From NCBI RefSeq assembly GCF_012910785.2, contig NZ_WTVH02000009.1:868001-932000 (forward strand): a stretch of DNA of 64,000 bases. Reading direction: 5' to 3'. The notes below the pieces were generated by a model. The model searched no databases and was not told the origin of the DNA. It saw nothing but the letters and a program-made list of their open reading frames with translations. Below, piece after piece: positions 9,401-18,115 of this stretch. Source of the DNA: Aromatoleum buckelii. Lineage in GTDB: Bacteria > Pseudomonadota > Gammaproteobacteria > Burkholderiales > Rhodocyclaceae. Numbering within the stretch: the stretch's first letter is position 1; every line of letters starts with the position of its first letter. Both the position numbers and the translations under genes were made by a program.

Positions 9401-11184
9401 AACTCGAAACCCAGCGTCGGCGCCTCCGGCGTCGCCCACCGAACGCTCGCGATGAGCTCGCCAGCCGAGCGCTCGCTCAACGGCAGCCCGCGGCGCGGCG
9501 CATAGCGGCTGATGTTCGCGGCGTACGGATCGGGGAGCGTCGGCAGGACGAAGCGGGTAGCCAACTGCAGCTGCAGCACGCCGGATCGGACGCTCTGACG
9601 ATCGGTTAACGGTCCGCTGAGCGTAAGCTGCGCGGCGGGCGATGCGCGCACGAGCGCGTTATTGAGAATGAAGGAAGCGTCGCTTCGAACCTGAGCTGCA
9701 CCGGTAACGGGATCCTTCGGGGCGTCGGCCAGCGCGCTCACATGGATGCGCAGCTCATCCGCACGGCTCGTGAGCACGATGCGGGCGCGATCCGAGTGGA
9801 ACTGCGGCTTGCCGCCGCTCGCGTCGATGGGTCGGTCCAGGTAAGCGCGGCAGTGAAGGTGCTCGCCAGAAAGCATCTCCCCGCCGTTCGGCCCCGCAAG
9901 TGCAAGAAGCAGGAACTGCAGCTCTTCGCGCGCGCTGAGCTCGAGCCGCGAGGTGGCGGCGTCAGCGCGCCAGAGCTGCAGTTCTTGGCGAAGGGGCGCT
10001 TTGCTGCGTGCACGCAGGTACAGAAGCCCGGATTCGATGAGGAGCGACGCCAACACCAGCATGTGGTCTGCGCGCATGCCCCAAGGCTCGAACTTTGCCG
10101 TCAGGCCAGGATCGAGCCCGAGCAAGTAGCCGCCGCTGCCGGAGACGTCGCCGAGGCTGGCGGGATCGCCGGTCGGCGCGACGACGACGGGCAGCGCCCA
10201 CGAGGCGCGCGCGATTCGCGCCTCGCCGCGCGGCATGAACAACTGTGAGGCTGGATCCGCGCTCCCCAGCATCGCCGGGCTCGGCGATACTCCGAAGCAC
10301 AGGCGCCGAAGATCAGCATCGTACTCAGCGCTCGCGCTCTCGTACGCGAGCTCAATGCGGCTCGTATACACGGCTAGGCGTCCGGTAGCGGCAGACGAGA
10401 GGCGGCCGGCGCCGCCGACCTGAAAGATGAATGTCGCCGCAGCAGGCGTGTCCACCCGCAGATCCCGAGCATCGCCCCCGTGCGGACTCGGTGGCGGCGA
10501 CGGAGCGCTCACGAGCGATAGCTGCAGCGTGACGATGGTTCCAGGCATGGCGCGCAACGCCCCACCGATGACTTGCACGGGTTGGCTGAAGCGAAGCGAG
10601 CCTTCACGAATCCTAAGGCCGGCGTAGCCGCTCGTGGGTGCAGAGGAGTGCAGCGCCTGGGCGCGCATCCATACCGTGCCGGGGGCCAGCGCCATATGGC
10701 TCACCTCAGCAGTTCCGGTCAGCAAGGAAACGGATGTTCGCGGAATCAGAATGAGCGGTGCGCCGCTCCCCGCATCCAGGACCAAGGCGAGCTCGACGTC
10801 GTAGAACAGATCGAACCAGATCAGATCGAAGTCATCGGTTTCAAACGGGCCAAGAGACTCGACAATCCTTCCGTGCTCGGCGAGCAACTGCGTTGGAGGT
10901 GCGAGGGACTCCAGCGCTGGCGGCCAACTCCGTACCCGCACGTGCAGCGCTTCATCCCGCTCCAACGTGCTCACTTCGGCCGCTATACGCTTCAGTGCTG
11001 CCGAGGCCGCTGGCGATAGCTCGTCGCTGCGAGCGCGCAAGAACACGGCCGAGTCCCATTCGAATGATGCGCTGGCGAGCACGCGGCGTGCGCGTTCGAG
11101 TGCTTCCGGACGTGTGCCGCGCGCAGCGCGAAGGGAGCCTGTAAGTCGTGCGAGCAACCCGACAACGTCCGTCTCCGTCTTCAT
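6439..11184 (-). CDS. Giant protein of unknown function (1581 aa)
   Basis: The frame is open to 11373, but ATG 11184 (MKTETDVVGLL) has a fitting GAGG ribosome site, and the codons upstream of it look non-coding (Ser/Arg-rich). The product has 1581 residues, no evident signal peptide, and a mostly beta-rich, low-cysteine composition. The last 300 residues are more charged (KYVFPKYGLEKLAADLGKLPE; FTVDEVLEAVEFAADKVLP) and could form a separate domain. I know no family for it. It is the first full gene of a two-gene operon. The sequence just before it is the SpvB-like remnant, so it may once have been the second gene of a Tc-like locus. Both genes share the high GC of the chromosome, which gives no sign of very recent transfer. 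Confidence 0.8.
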   Translation of the reverse strand: MKTETDVVGLLARLTGSLRAARGTRPEALERARRVLASASFEWDSAVFLRARSDELSPAASAALKRIAAEVSTLERDEALHVRVRSWPPALESLAPPTQLLAEHGRIVESLGPFETDDFDLIWFDLFYDVELALVLDAGSGAPLILIPRTSVSLLTGTAEVSHMALAPGTVWMRAQALHSSAPTSGYAGLRIREGSLRFSQPVQVIGGALRAMPGTIVTLQLSLVSAPSPPPSPHGGDARDLRVDTPAAATFIFQVGGAGRLSSAATGRLAVYTSRIELAYESASAEYDADLRRLCFGVSPSPAMLGSADPASQLFMPRGEARIARASWALPVVVAPTGDPASLGDVSGSGGYLLGLDPGLTAKFEPWGMRADHMLVLASLLIESGLLYLRARSKAPLRQELQLWRADAATSRLELSAREELQFLLLALAGPNGGEMLSGEHLHCRAYLDRPIDASGGKPQFHSDRARIVLTSRADELRIHVSALADAPKDPVTGAAQVRSDASFILNNALVRASPAAQLTLSGPLTDRQSVRSGVLQLQLATRFVLPTLPDPYAANISRYAPRRGLPLSERSAGELIASVRWATPEAPTLGFELRQTEAALARVFLPITPAPIEPFSRIDRLALLESHFARTGGQGPEVFRLLDVSSRADLFGVGFNPVGREHRSGAAALTLRGLDLAAPVHDVSAFTLPAFQWEPVYNLATPDALAGFPDKLVSPTDGGATRIATSSTSVVALAPIPVVTTMLEEYGAEPGSVLGARFTLPFGIVASARLETPQQPMLHELPQFTSTAPAFTALGMSGGLQVTLTAAEPSPLQPAGSPGALPGMAIQTDNAGGWNVLKSASVDEMFNDSFAKMTPMAPVERIDVSGYGATTFSNWRRTSSQATGVTQVKFEAMVGRTSKEVVQVRSRLYPWAAVVVRIITMSRTGSAGVFRRDSGWQAASDGDYNLPGCIVHRGVAPRLTNIRRIRDTTNVYERMYGGELVKLVGVLFDADVEVESVTLGANGEGRVPARDIVGYVQVSPTDSKGNLKPLTAEQLSDLLQHTGAIGGPLDCELNIAQSGIHMRLSRLEVDRTETLAGGAQFAAVVRGAAELPLAGQWTFVYRPHDQQDFGPLEPTRPIPLIRANAVAGAPSPCRFADASELHRLTQPKSEYAVLWSGDAQRLLAPQPQLKFSEPILHAGSALLFADMYALAAGGVAIFPRSDLANPLPVGTTLRLTGRRRVRLEIPQQPSLAAGQFRLPAAERTMSQSAAFRFRSRLHPDSTAHLTIDSDQTPNWSCTIGPVSSLADIAGLNELLQVRGELTSSAASAPQLANPRMIFGGPLAPVQKVLHFLSGFGLGFPFDISITNVKYGFKSGWKYVFPKYGLEKLAADLGKLPEIELKGRWGIESEVAKDINKIVAEHSIISTKGTSKAALRGWHFNLEAEAKCHCNVLSLVGILKGNADGVYKFELSGEEDGTTRLSYLFGVGWSGDADVVGIDFSGEHSYGIVFRHFIGKEQLELGGASEWGVEATFGKGLAAAKVSFELIALVERTEDIHFKGEGTLAIDLTVGWVLSKEYEVEFTVDEVLEAVEFAADKVLP

Positions 11185-11236
11185 AGCCGCCTCAGCGGAA
11201 CGAAACCGCGCACGCCGCACCCATGTCCATTCTTTT

Positions 11237-11440
11237 TCATCGGTGCACTCTCGCTTCAACGTCACACTTGGGGGGGAACTTCTCGCCCATGCCGCGGATG
11301 AGGCCGCCCCCTTTGAGGAGAGTGATCGATGGCGATGTGGTGTAGCCGCGATCCACGGGCTTCTGCTCCCCACTGCCGGTCTTGAGAGTATTTCGCTCGA
11401 TCGCGTTCGGCTGCACCATACCTCCCAAGCCCTCAGTCAC
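11237..11440 (-). pseudogene. Probable remnant of an SpvB/TcaC-type (Tc toxin B component) N-terminus
   Basis: A 67-codon frame whose middle reads SPSITLLKGGGLIRGMGEKF. From memory, the N-terminal signature of SpvB and TcB/TcaC proteins is S-L-P-K-G-G-G-A-I-x-G-M/I-G-E, normally followed by an N-x-x-T-G-T-G-S-type stretch and over 600 more residues. Here the similarity stops right after GEKF at a C7 run and the frame ends 20 codons on. The rest of the domain is not found in any frame before the next gene at 11184. I read this as a truncated or internally deleted spvB-like gene in front of the giant-protein operon. A genuine short protein that keeps only the motif is the alternative. Confidence 0.5.
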
Positions 11441-12163
11441 GGCTTTTGCGGTTCGGAGATGTGATCGGTATAGTCGCGGTCCGTGGTAATCGCAAGGTCA
11501 GCTTCTGTCGCATAAGGACAGCACTTCGCTGTCCGCCCAAGTGCACGGTTCAGCTGATGTGGCCTGTGGCGATGACGTCAATTCGGCGGTGGCACATAGA
11601 CGCCCCAGGCCTGGGACGGCTGACATATCCATACCGGCAATTACAGTTACCTTGAACGAACGGCCGTTCAGGCTGACCTACTGTCGGTGACTGGCCGCAG
11701 CGGGTGATTGCTCCACTCTGATACCTACCGTTGTACCTCGGAGGAGACGGATGACGACAGCGGGCCGAACTCGCCAGTACGAGGAATCGGAGACCTGGCG
11801 CTCACCCCAGTCTAAGCGCTGAGCGGCGGGTTTGCTGCTGCCGCTGTATCGGCGCGTCCTGGCCGGCTGAGGCCGATGAGCAGCCCTTGCCAGTTCTGGC
11901 TCACCAAAGCTGTGCCTTCTCATCCGTACAGCACCGCTCGCGAAGAGCTACGGGCGTGGTTCCACAGGGCGTTGCCGCGGAGCGGCCAACAACGGCTCGC
12001 AGATTGCGCCGTGCTCAGACGATGCTCTTACGGGTGAAGAATCTCGTTTGCCGCGGTGCCACGCATCCCGAACGATTCCCTAGTCAGCGCTTGAACTGCC
12101 GGCGTCCGGTTCCTATGTTTAGACAGTAAGTGGATTCGGACCGCCGTCAGCGAGGAAGCCGAT
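11441..12163. other. Intergenic stretch without recognisable genes
   Basis: About 720 bp between the SpvB-like remnant (minus strand) and the PASTA-like gene (plus strand). Several short frames occur on both strands, but none has a ribosome site or recognisable content. GC is somewhat lower than in the flanking genes. It should hold the divergent promoters, although I could not pick convincing -35/-10 pairs. Confidence 0.5.
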
Positions 12164-12697
12164 ATGCCGGTCATTGTGCCTAACGTCATCGGGATGAGCA
12201 GCCTCGCGGCCGTGGCCGCGCTGGGCGCGGTGAAACTGCGGCATCTGGGCAAGCTGCCTTTCTTAGCTACGGGCGACGGCACGGCCGCCACGCAGGACCC
12301 GCCGGCAGGCGCCGAGGCGCCGCCGTTCACGGTCGTGACCGTCTCCTACCCCAGTCCGCTGGGACCCATGCCCGACCAGAACATCGAGGGGCCCACACTG
12401 CCGGCGGGAACCTACGACGGGGAAATCACGCGCGTCTCGGTCGGCAATCCGTTCGGGTCGGGGCAGGGCGCGTGGATCAGCTTCGTCACGGACATGGAGG
12501 ATTCACCCGTCGAGTTCGATGCGGCCCTCTACTTCGACCACGCACTTCATCCCGCCCCGGTGCCGGACCGCATCGAATGGATGCGCCGGGGCGCGATGCT
12601 CGGGATGGCGCAGCGCGCGTTCACCCACAGCCATCGCGTGCGGCTGGGCATCTCGCAGCAGTTGTTCGTGCACGCCATCGACATCCTCCGGACCTGA
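12164..12697 (+). CDS. PASTA-like domain protein of unknown function
   Basis: A 177-residue product. Residues about 3-65 resemble one PASTA repeat (VPNVIGMSSLAAVAALGAV ... DPPAGAEAPPFTVVTVSYP): a Val-Pro-Asn-Val-x-Gly-Met start, a helix, then the Pro-x-Ala-Gly turn. PASTA domains usually bind cell-wall-like ligands or act as spacers. Residues 70-177 show no known domain. No signal peptide is visible, which is odd for a PASTA protein. The ribosome site GAGGAAG stands 5 nt before the ATG. The FAD-oxidase gene follows 43 bp downstream on the same strand, so the two are probably co-transcribed. Confidence 0.65.
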   Translation: MPVIVPNVIGMSSLAAVAALGAVKLRHLGKLPFLATGDGTAATQDPPAGAEAPPFTVVTVSYPSPLGPMPDQNIEGPTLPAGTYDGEITRVSVGNPFGSGQGAWISFVTDMEDSPVEFDAALYFDHALHPAPVPDRIEWMRRGAMLGMAQRAFTHSHRVRLGISQQLFVHAIDILRT

Positions 12698-12740
12698 GCG
12701 GGCCCGCGATCCCATCCGGACTTCGACGCGCGCGCCCCTT

Positions 12741-14813
12741 ATGCCCTGCTTCAGCCCCACCGTCCCGGAAGACGCCAACGCCGCCGTCACGGACCTGTTG
12801 TTCGTCCACCCCTTTTTGGCCGGTTCGCTCTACCGGCCACGCAACCGCTCGGAACTCGTCGCCGCTGTCGTGCGGGCGCGCAACACGGGGCGGTCGCTGC
12901 GCGCGCTGGGCTCGAACTGGTCGGTGTCGCAGGTGGGCACGGCGGAGGACGCGGTGGACACTGGCGCCCTCGGACTGCACCTCAGCGCGCCGTTTCCCGA
13001 TGGCGCAGAGAAGCTGGCGGCCGGCCGGCTGCGAAATGGTGGCAGCAACTTCCTGCATGCCGTGCTTTCCGGGCATCCCCTCGGTGTGGGCCGGCGCTAC
13101 GTCCACGTCGAAGCCGGCATCAAGCTCCACCAGCTCCTCGACGACCTTGCCCGGTGCGGCATGTCGCTGCCGACGATGGGGGACGGCGGAGGCCAGTCGC
13201 TCGTCGGGGCGATCTCCACCAGTACGCACGGAGCCGACCTCCAGGTTCCGCCGCTGGTCGACTGGATCCGAGCCGTGCATCTCGTCACGGCGAGCGGACG
13301 CGAAGCGTGGATCACGCCGGCGAACAGCCCCTTCGCCAACGCCACGGTGGTCGGCCAAATACCCGACTGGTGCACAGATGCGCGCTTCATCGCGGAGGAT
13401 GCAGTTTTCTCCGCCGCGCGGCTGGGGGTCGGCCGCACTGGCGTCGTCTATTCGGTGGTGCTGGAGGTCGTCGCGCAGTACTCCCTCGTCGAAGTGAACA
13501 TGGAGCACCGCTGGAGCGAGATGCGCGCGCAACTTTCCGGCAGTCGGCTGAGTGCCGGCGGGCCGACGGGCGTGTTCCACGCCCCGCTCCGCGACTTCGA
13601 CGGCGGCTGGTTACGTGCCGCGATCCTGCAGCGTGCGGAATACGACGGGCGGTTCCGCTACAAGGGCGGGCCCGAGAAATGGCCCTTCGTGCCCGCCTAT
13701 TACGACCGACATCCGAAGGTGTACGAGCAGTTGTTGACCGATCTGAGACTCACCGATCTGGCCGACGATCTCCGAGGCGGCCCGCTGATGCCGCTGCATC
13801 ACCTCAATATCGTGATCGGCCTACCGCAGCCGGACCGCTGCTTCGTGCGTAGGCGATGGAAGCGCAGCGAGCCGGTGCGTCCGCATCTCGTCGGTCGCCC
13901 ACCCGACGACGACCTCGTCGCGGCCGTCAAGGCAAACAAGACGAACCCGCCAGGGATCGTGGACGCGTTGAAGGACCGTCTGGAAATCGATCCATTCATG
14001 AATTTTCTCGGTTGGCTGCTGCACAGTGCCAAGAAGAAGCGCCTGGACTTTTACTTGGACACTGAGATCGCGAATATTGCGCAGCAGCACCTTGCGCTCG
14101 GTGCAACGAGCGGCGAAGCCCTCTTCATCGTGCTGCATCGAATCGCACATGATCAGGTGCTCGAGGCACGGGCGGACGTGACGCGGGCGGTGGGACAGGT
14201 GATCGCCGGCGAGTTCTCGCGCACCGCGCGTGCGGGGCCGGCCAGCGGAGGGCTGGATCAGAACATGCTCGATGCGCACGACTATGGCATCGACCGCGCC
14301 CAGGCAGGCAACTCCGGGGAGGTCCACTTCGACGCATCCGCACCCGGGTATCTGCAGTTCGTCGACGCCGTGATCGATGCTGCGCTTCGCCGCGCGCCGG
14401 TTTTCGGATATATCGGCATCCGGTTCACCCCGCGTGCCAGCGCCCTGCTTGCGATGCAGCAGTACGGCCTCACGGCCTCGGTGGAGGTATCCACCATCCG
14501 GTCCCGCCTGGAGGACGTGTATGGCGGCTTCTGGGCCGAGGTGCACTATCTCTCGCGCGCCCATCGCGGTATTCCCCATTGGGGCCAGGAGATGCGGCAC
14601 ACGCAAAGCGAGCTGGAGGCGTTGTACGGCGCGGCGCTGACTCGCTGGCGAAGCATCCTGTCCGACCTGGCAGACGGTCATCCTGAGGTGTTCCGGACCG
14701 ATTTCTCCGTGGATAAGGGACTGGAGCCCGTCGCTGCTCCCGTTGCGATCCCCGGCACGACGGACGAGGACATCGAGACCTTCTTCATCGGCTTGGCGGC
14801 GGGATCGGACTAG
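12741..14813 (+). CDS. FAD-linked oxidase (PCMH-type FAD-binding domain)
   Basis: The frame is open from 12519, but ATG 12741 lies just after the stop of the upstream gene and gives a sensible 690-residue protein. Residues about 35-220 form an FAD_binding_4/PCMH domain: RPRNRSELVAAVVRARN, then RALGSNWSVSQV, then the flavin-binding stretch GAISTSTHGADLQ. This layout belongs to the vanillyl-alcohol oxidase/aldonolactone oxidase superfamily, which oxidises alcohols or lactones with O2 or another acceptor. The His of STSTHG lies in the flavin-binding loop. The C-terminal 400 residues are not specific, so the substrate cannot be named. It is the last gene of the left segment and lies about 280 bp before repeat copy B. 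Confidence 0.8.
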   Translation: MPCFSPTVPEDANAAVTDLLFVHPFLAGSLYRPRNRSELVAAVVRARNTGRSLRALGSNWSVSQVGTAEDAVDTGALGLHLSAPFPDGAEKLAAGRLRNGGSNFLHAVLSGHPLGVGRRYVHVEAGIKLHQLLDDLARCGMSLPTMGDGGGQSLVGAISTSTHGADLQVPPLVDWIRAVHLVTASGREAWITPANSPFANATVVGQIPDWCTDARFIAEDAVFSAARLGVGRTGVVYSVVLEVVAQYSLVEVNMEHRWSEMRAQLSGSRLSAGGPTGVFHAPLRDFDGGWLRAAILQRAEYDGRFRYKGGPEKWPFVPAYYDRHPKVYEQLLTDLRLTDLADDLRGGPLMPLHHLNIVIGLPQPDRCFVRRRWKRSEPVRPHLVGRPPDDDLVAAVKANKTNPPGIVDALKDRLEIDPFMNFLGWLLHSAKKKRLDFYLDTEIANIAQQHLALGATSGEALFIVLHRIAHDQVLEARADVTRAVGQVIAGEFSRTARAGPASGGLDQNMLDAHDYGIDRAQAGNSGEVHFDASAPGYLQFVDAVIDAALRRAPVFGYIGIRFTPRASALLAMQQYGLTASVEVSTIRSRLEDVYGGFWAEVHYLSRAHRGIPHWGQEMRHTQSELEALYGAALTRWRSILSDLADGHPEVFRTDFSVDKGLEPVAAPVAIPGTTDEDIETFFIGLAAGSD

Positions 14814-15090
14814 GTCGGCTCGTAGGGGGGCGAAGTCGGCCGGCCCTAAGACCCCGGTCGCTCTGCTGCCTCGGGTCTCCAGAAGTCCTTCTCGGGCTGA
14901 CCGGATAGCTTGCGTCTGATGCAAATCGGCCGGCATAGGAAATTCAATGACCGTTCCGGAGGTATAGCTAACGCCGGACGCCGCAGTCGATCACGCCGGA
15001 TGCCGCAGTCAATCGCCGATACTGATCTCGCGCTGGGCGTCGAAACGGCGGTGAAGGACTACCAGCAGGTGTCCAGCCTGCTACCCAATA
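14814..15090. other. Intergenic stretch with a 22-bp tandem duplication
   Basis: No gene is supported here. A 22-bp unit (acgccggacgccgcagtcga plus tc) occurs twice in tandem at 14971-14992 and 14993-15014 with two mismatches. Confidence 0.55.
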
Positions 15091-15464
15091 AATCAAATAC
15101 TTAAGACCGCTATAGCGGGTTTTTTTCGCCCCGATACGAGTGGCGAAGCGGTTTTGCCACTCCGGAGTAAAGCGGAATAAAGCGGTGCGTCAGCAGCGAA
15201 GTTGGCCGTGGACGCGAGTTCATCATGCTCACGCAGCGACATCGTGGCGATACACGCGGGAGCTAGTAGTTCGGGGCGAGGGCTCGCCACCGAATTGGCT
15301 GTGCTTGACGGTGTCCCAGGAAGTGGTGAAACAGCGGAAAGGAGTGAGGTGTTCGCCGTGGTGGCGCTGCAGGGGCACCACGGCGGGCGCGGGTAATCAC
15401 CATAACGAACAGCACTTCGTCCCGGCGATCGCTCGCTGCCGAGAACGAGCGCCAAGCCGGCCAC
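15091..15464 (+). repeat. Long direct repeat, copy B (att-associated)
   Basis: Nearly identical over about 375 bp to copy C at 53086-53460: one clear substitution near the 3' part (gggtAatc versus gggtGatc) and a few differences near the terminator. It begins with the post-tRNA-Cys sequence aatcaaa...cttaag and a hairpin plus T-run, but unlike copy C it lacks the tRNA fragment itself. Homology ends sharply at ccggccac. Copies B and C enclose the entire toluene segment. Confidence 0.92.
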
Positions 15465-15805
15465 ATCGAGACGCTGGCCGACCTCCGCGGCGCAGATGTT
15501 GCGCGCGCTAAGATTTTGTTGCCGGTGGGTTCGAGACGTGACGACGTAAGGCCCGGTCTCTACCACGGGCACCATCGGCCTTGTCCATATTGTGGTCGGA
15601 ACGACGCCGGTCGAGCGGGGTGCGCGAAATCACATGCGCTTCTTGCGTGCTGGCGCGAACCTGAACCTGTCGCTCCCGCAGAATTATCGCGCCGAATTCC
15701 GCGCTACCGCTCGCGTTCGGCATTTACAGTTCAACGCGGTCATGGCACACCGCACGCGCTTCTAGCGGATCAACCCCCCCGGGCGCCGCGCCCGGGAGCA
15801 TCCGG
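15465..15805. other. Intergenic stretch between repeat B and the sigma54 regulator gene
   Basis: About 340 bp with no supported gene. A GC-only palindrome (cccgggcg...cgcccggg, about 15778-15796) follows the stop of the minus-strand regulator and might slow transcription, but it has no T tract. Confidence 0.5.
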
Positions 15806-17575
<1,770 letters not shown>

Positions 17576-17798
17576 GATTTCCTCGATCGGGGCCGGCGCG
17601 GTTGCACGCACGGGAGTTCGACGCTGCACATTGCGCGGACCGGTCCGGCGATCGCCGTCCACCGGCCCGCGCCGGCCATACAGGAGTCGATTGAAAGAGC
17701 TTATGCCCAGCGACCGGATAGGGCGATTGGTTTCATTCAATGATAAGGAATCCCGCGAAGCTGGCAAGCGAGCTTTGTTCGAGCGAACGCCTCGGTAA

Positions 17799-17848
17799 TC
17801 GATCATTTGATGCAGGAGGCCTCCGCGTCGATCCGATCAAATCATCAA
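17799..17848 (+). promoter_or_regulatory. Tandem XylR/DmpR-type upstream activating sequences
   Basis: Two 16-bp imperfect palindromes, TCGATCATTTGATGCA (17799-17814) and CCGATCAAATCATCAA (17833-17848), each match the remembered XylR/DmpR site TTGATCAATTGATCAA at about 12 of 16 bases. Their centres are 34 bp apart, close to three helical turns. They lie about 130-190 bp upstream of the -24/-12 element, the usual place for such enhancers. Confidence 0.7.
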
Positions 17849-17975
17849 ATATCAGCTGTGCACCGTGAGATTCCGCCCTGCTGCATGTGTAGAAAGGTTT
17901 CCCCGTCTCTTCGCCTGTCCGTCGTTTCGGGCGTTTTCTTATAGATATCGAGATCTTCACCGGCCCGACGTACCT

Positions 17976-17991
17976 CTGGCACATATTCTGC
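17976..17991 (+). promoter_or_regulatory. sigma54 (-24/-12) promoter upstream of tdiSR
   Basis: TGGCACATATTCTGCT has the GG (17977-17978) and GC (17989-17990) dinucleotides separated by exactly 10 bases, as in the consensus TGGCAC-N5-TTGCW. It faces tdiS. The tandem palindromes at 17799-17848 and the adjacent sigma54 activator gene support it. Confidence 0.75.
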
Positions 17992-18115
17992 TCGGATCCA
18001 TCGTGACCGCGTGGTGGCGAGTGCCGCGGCACCAAACCACGAATGGGACATATCCATGACATTCCCAGCGACATTGCAGCGATCGGAGGCCGTGCGCTAC
18101 CTCAGCGAGGACGCT

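Noticed and set aside
14971-15014. CRISPR-like or iteron array
   Set aside because: Only two tandem 22-bp units without spacers; no further copies were seen, and no CRISPR array was found anywhere in the window.
15508-15723. 71-codon minus-strand frame between repeat B and the regulator gene
   Set aside because: No ribosome site or recognisable similarity, and inside an apparently non-coding stretch.
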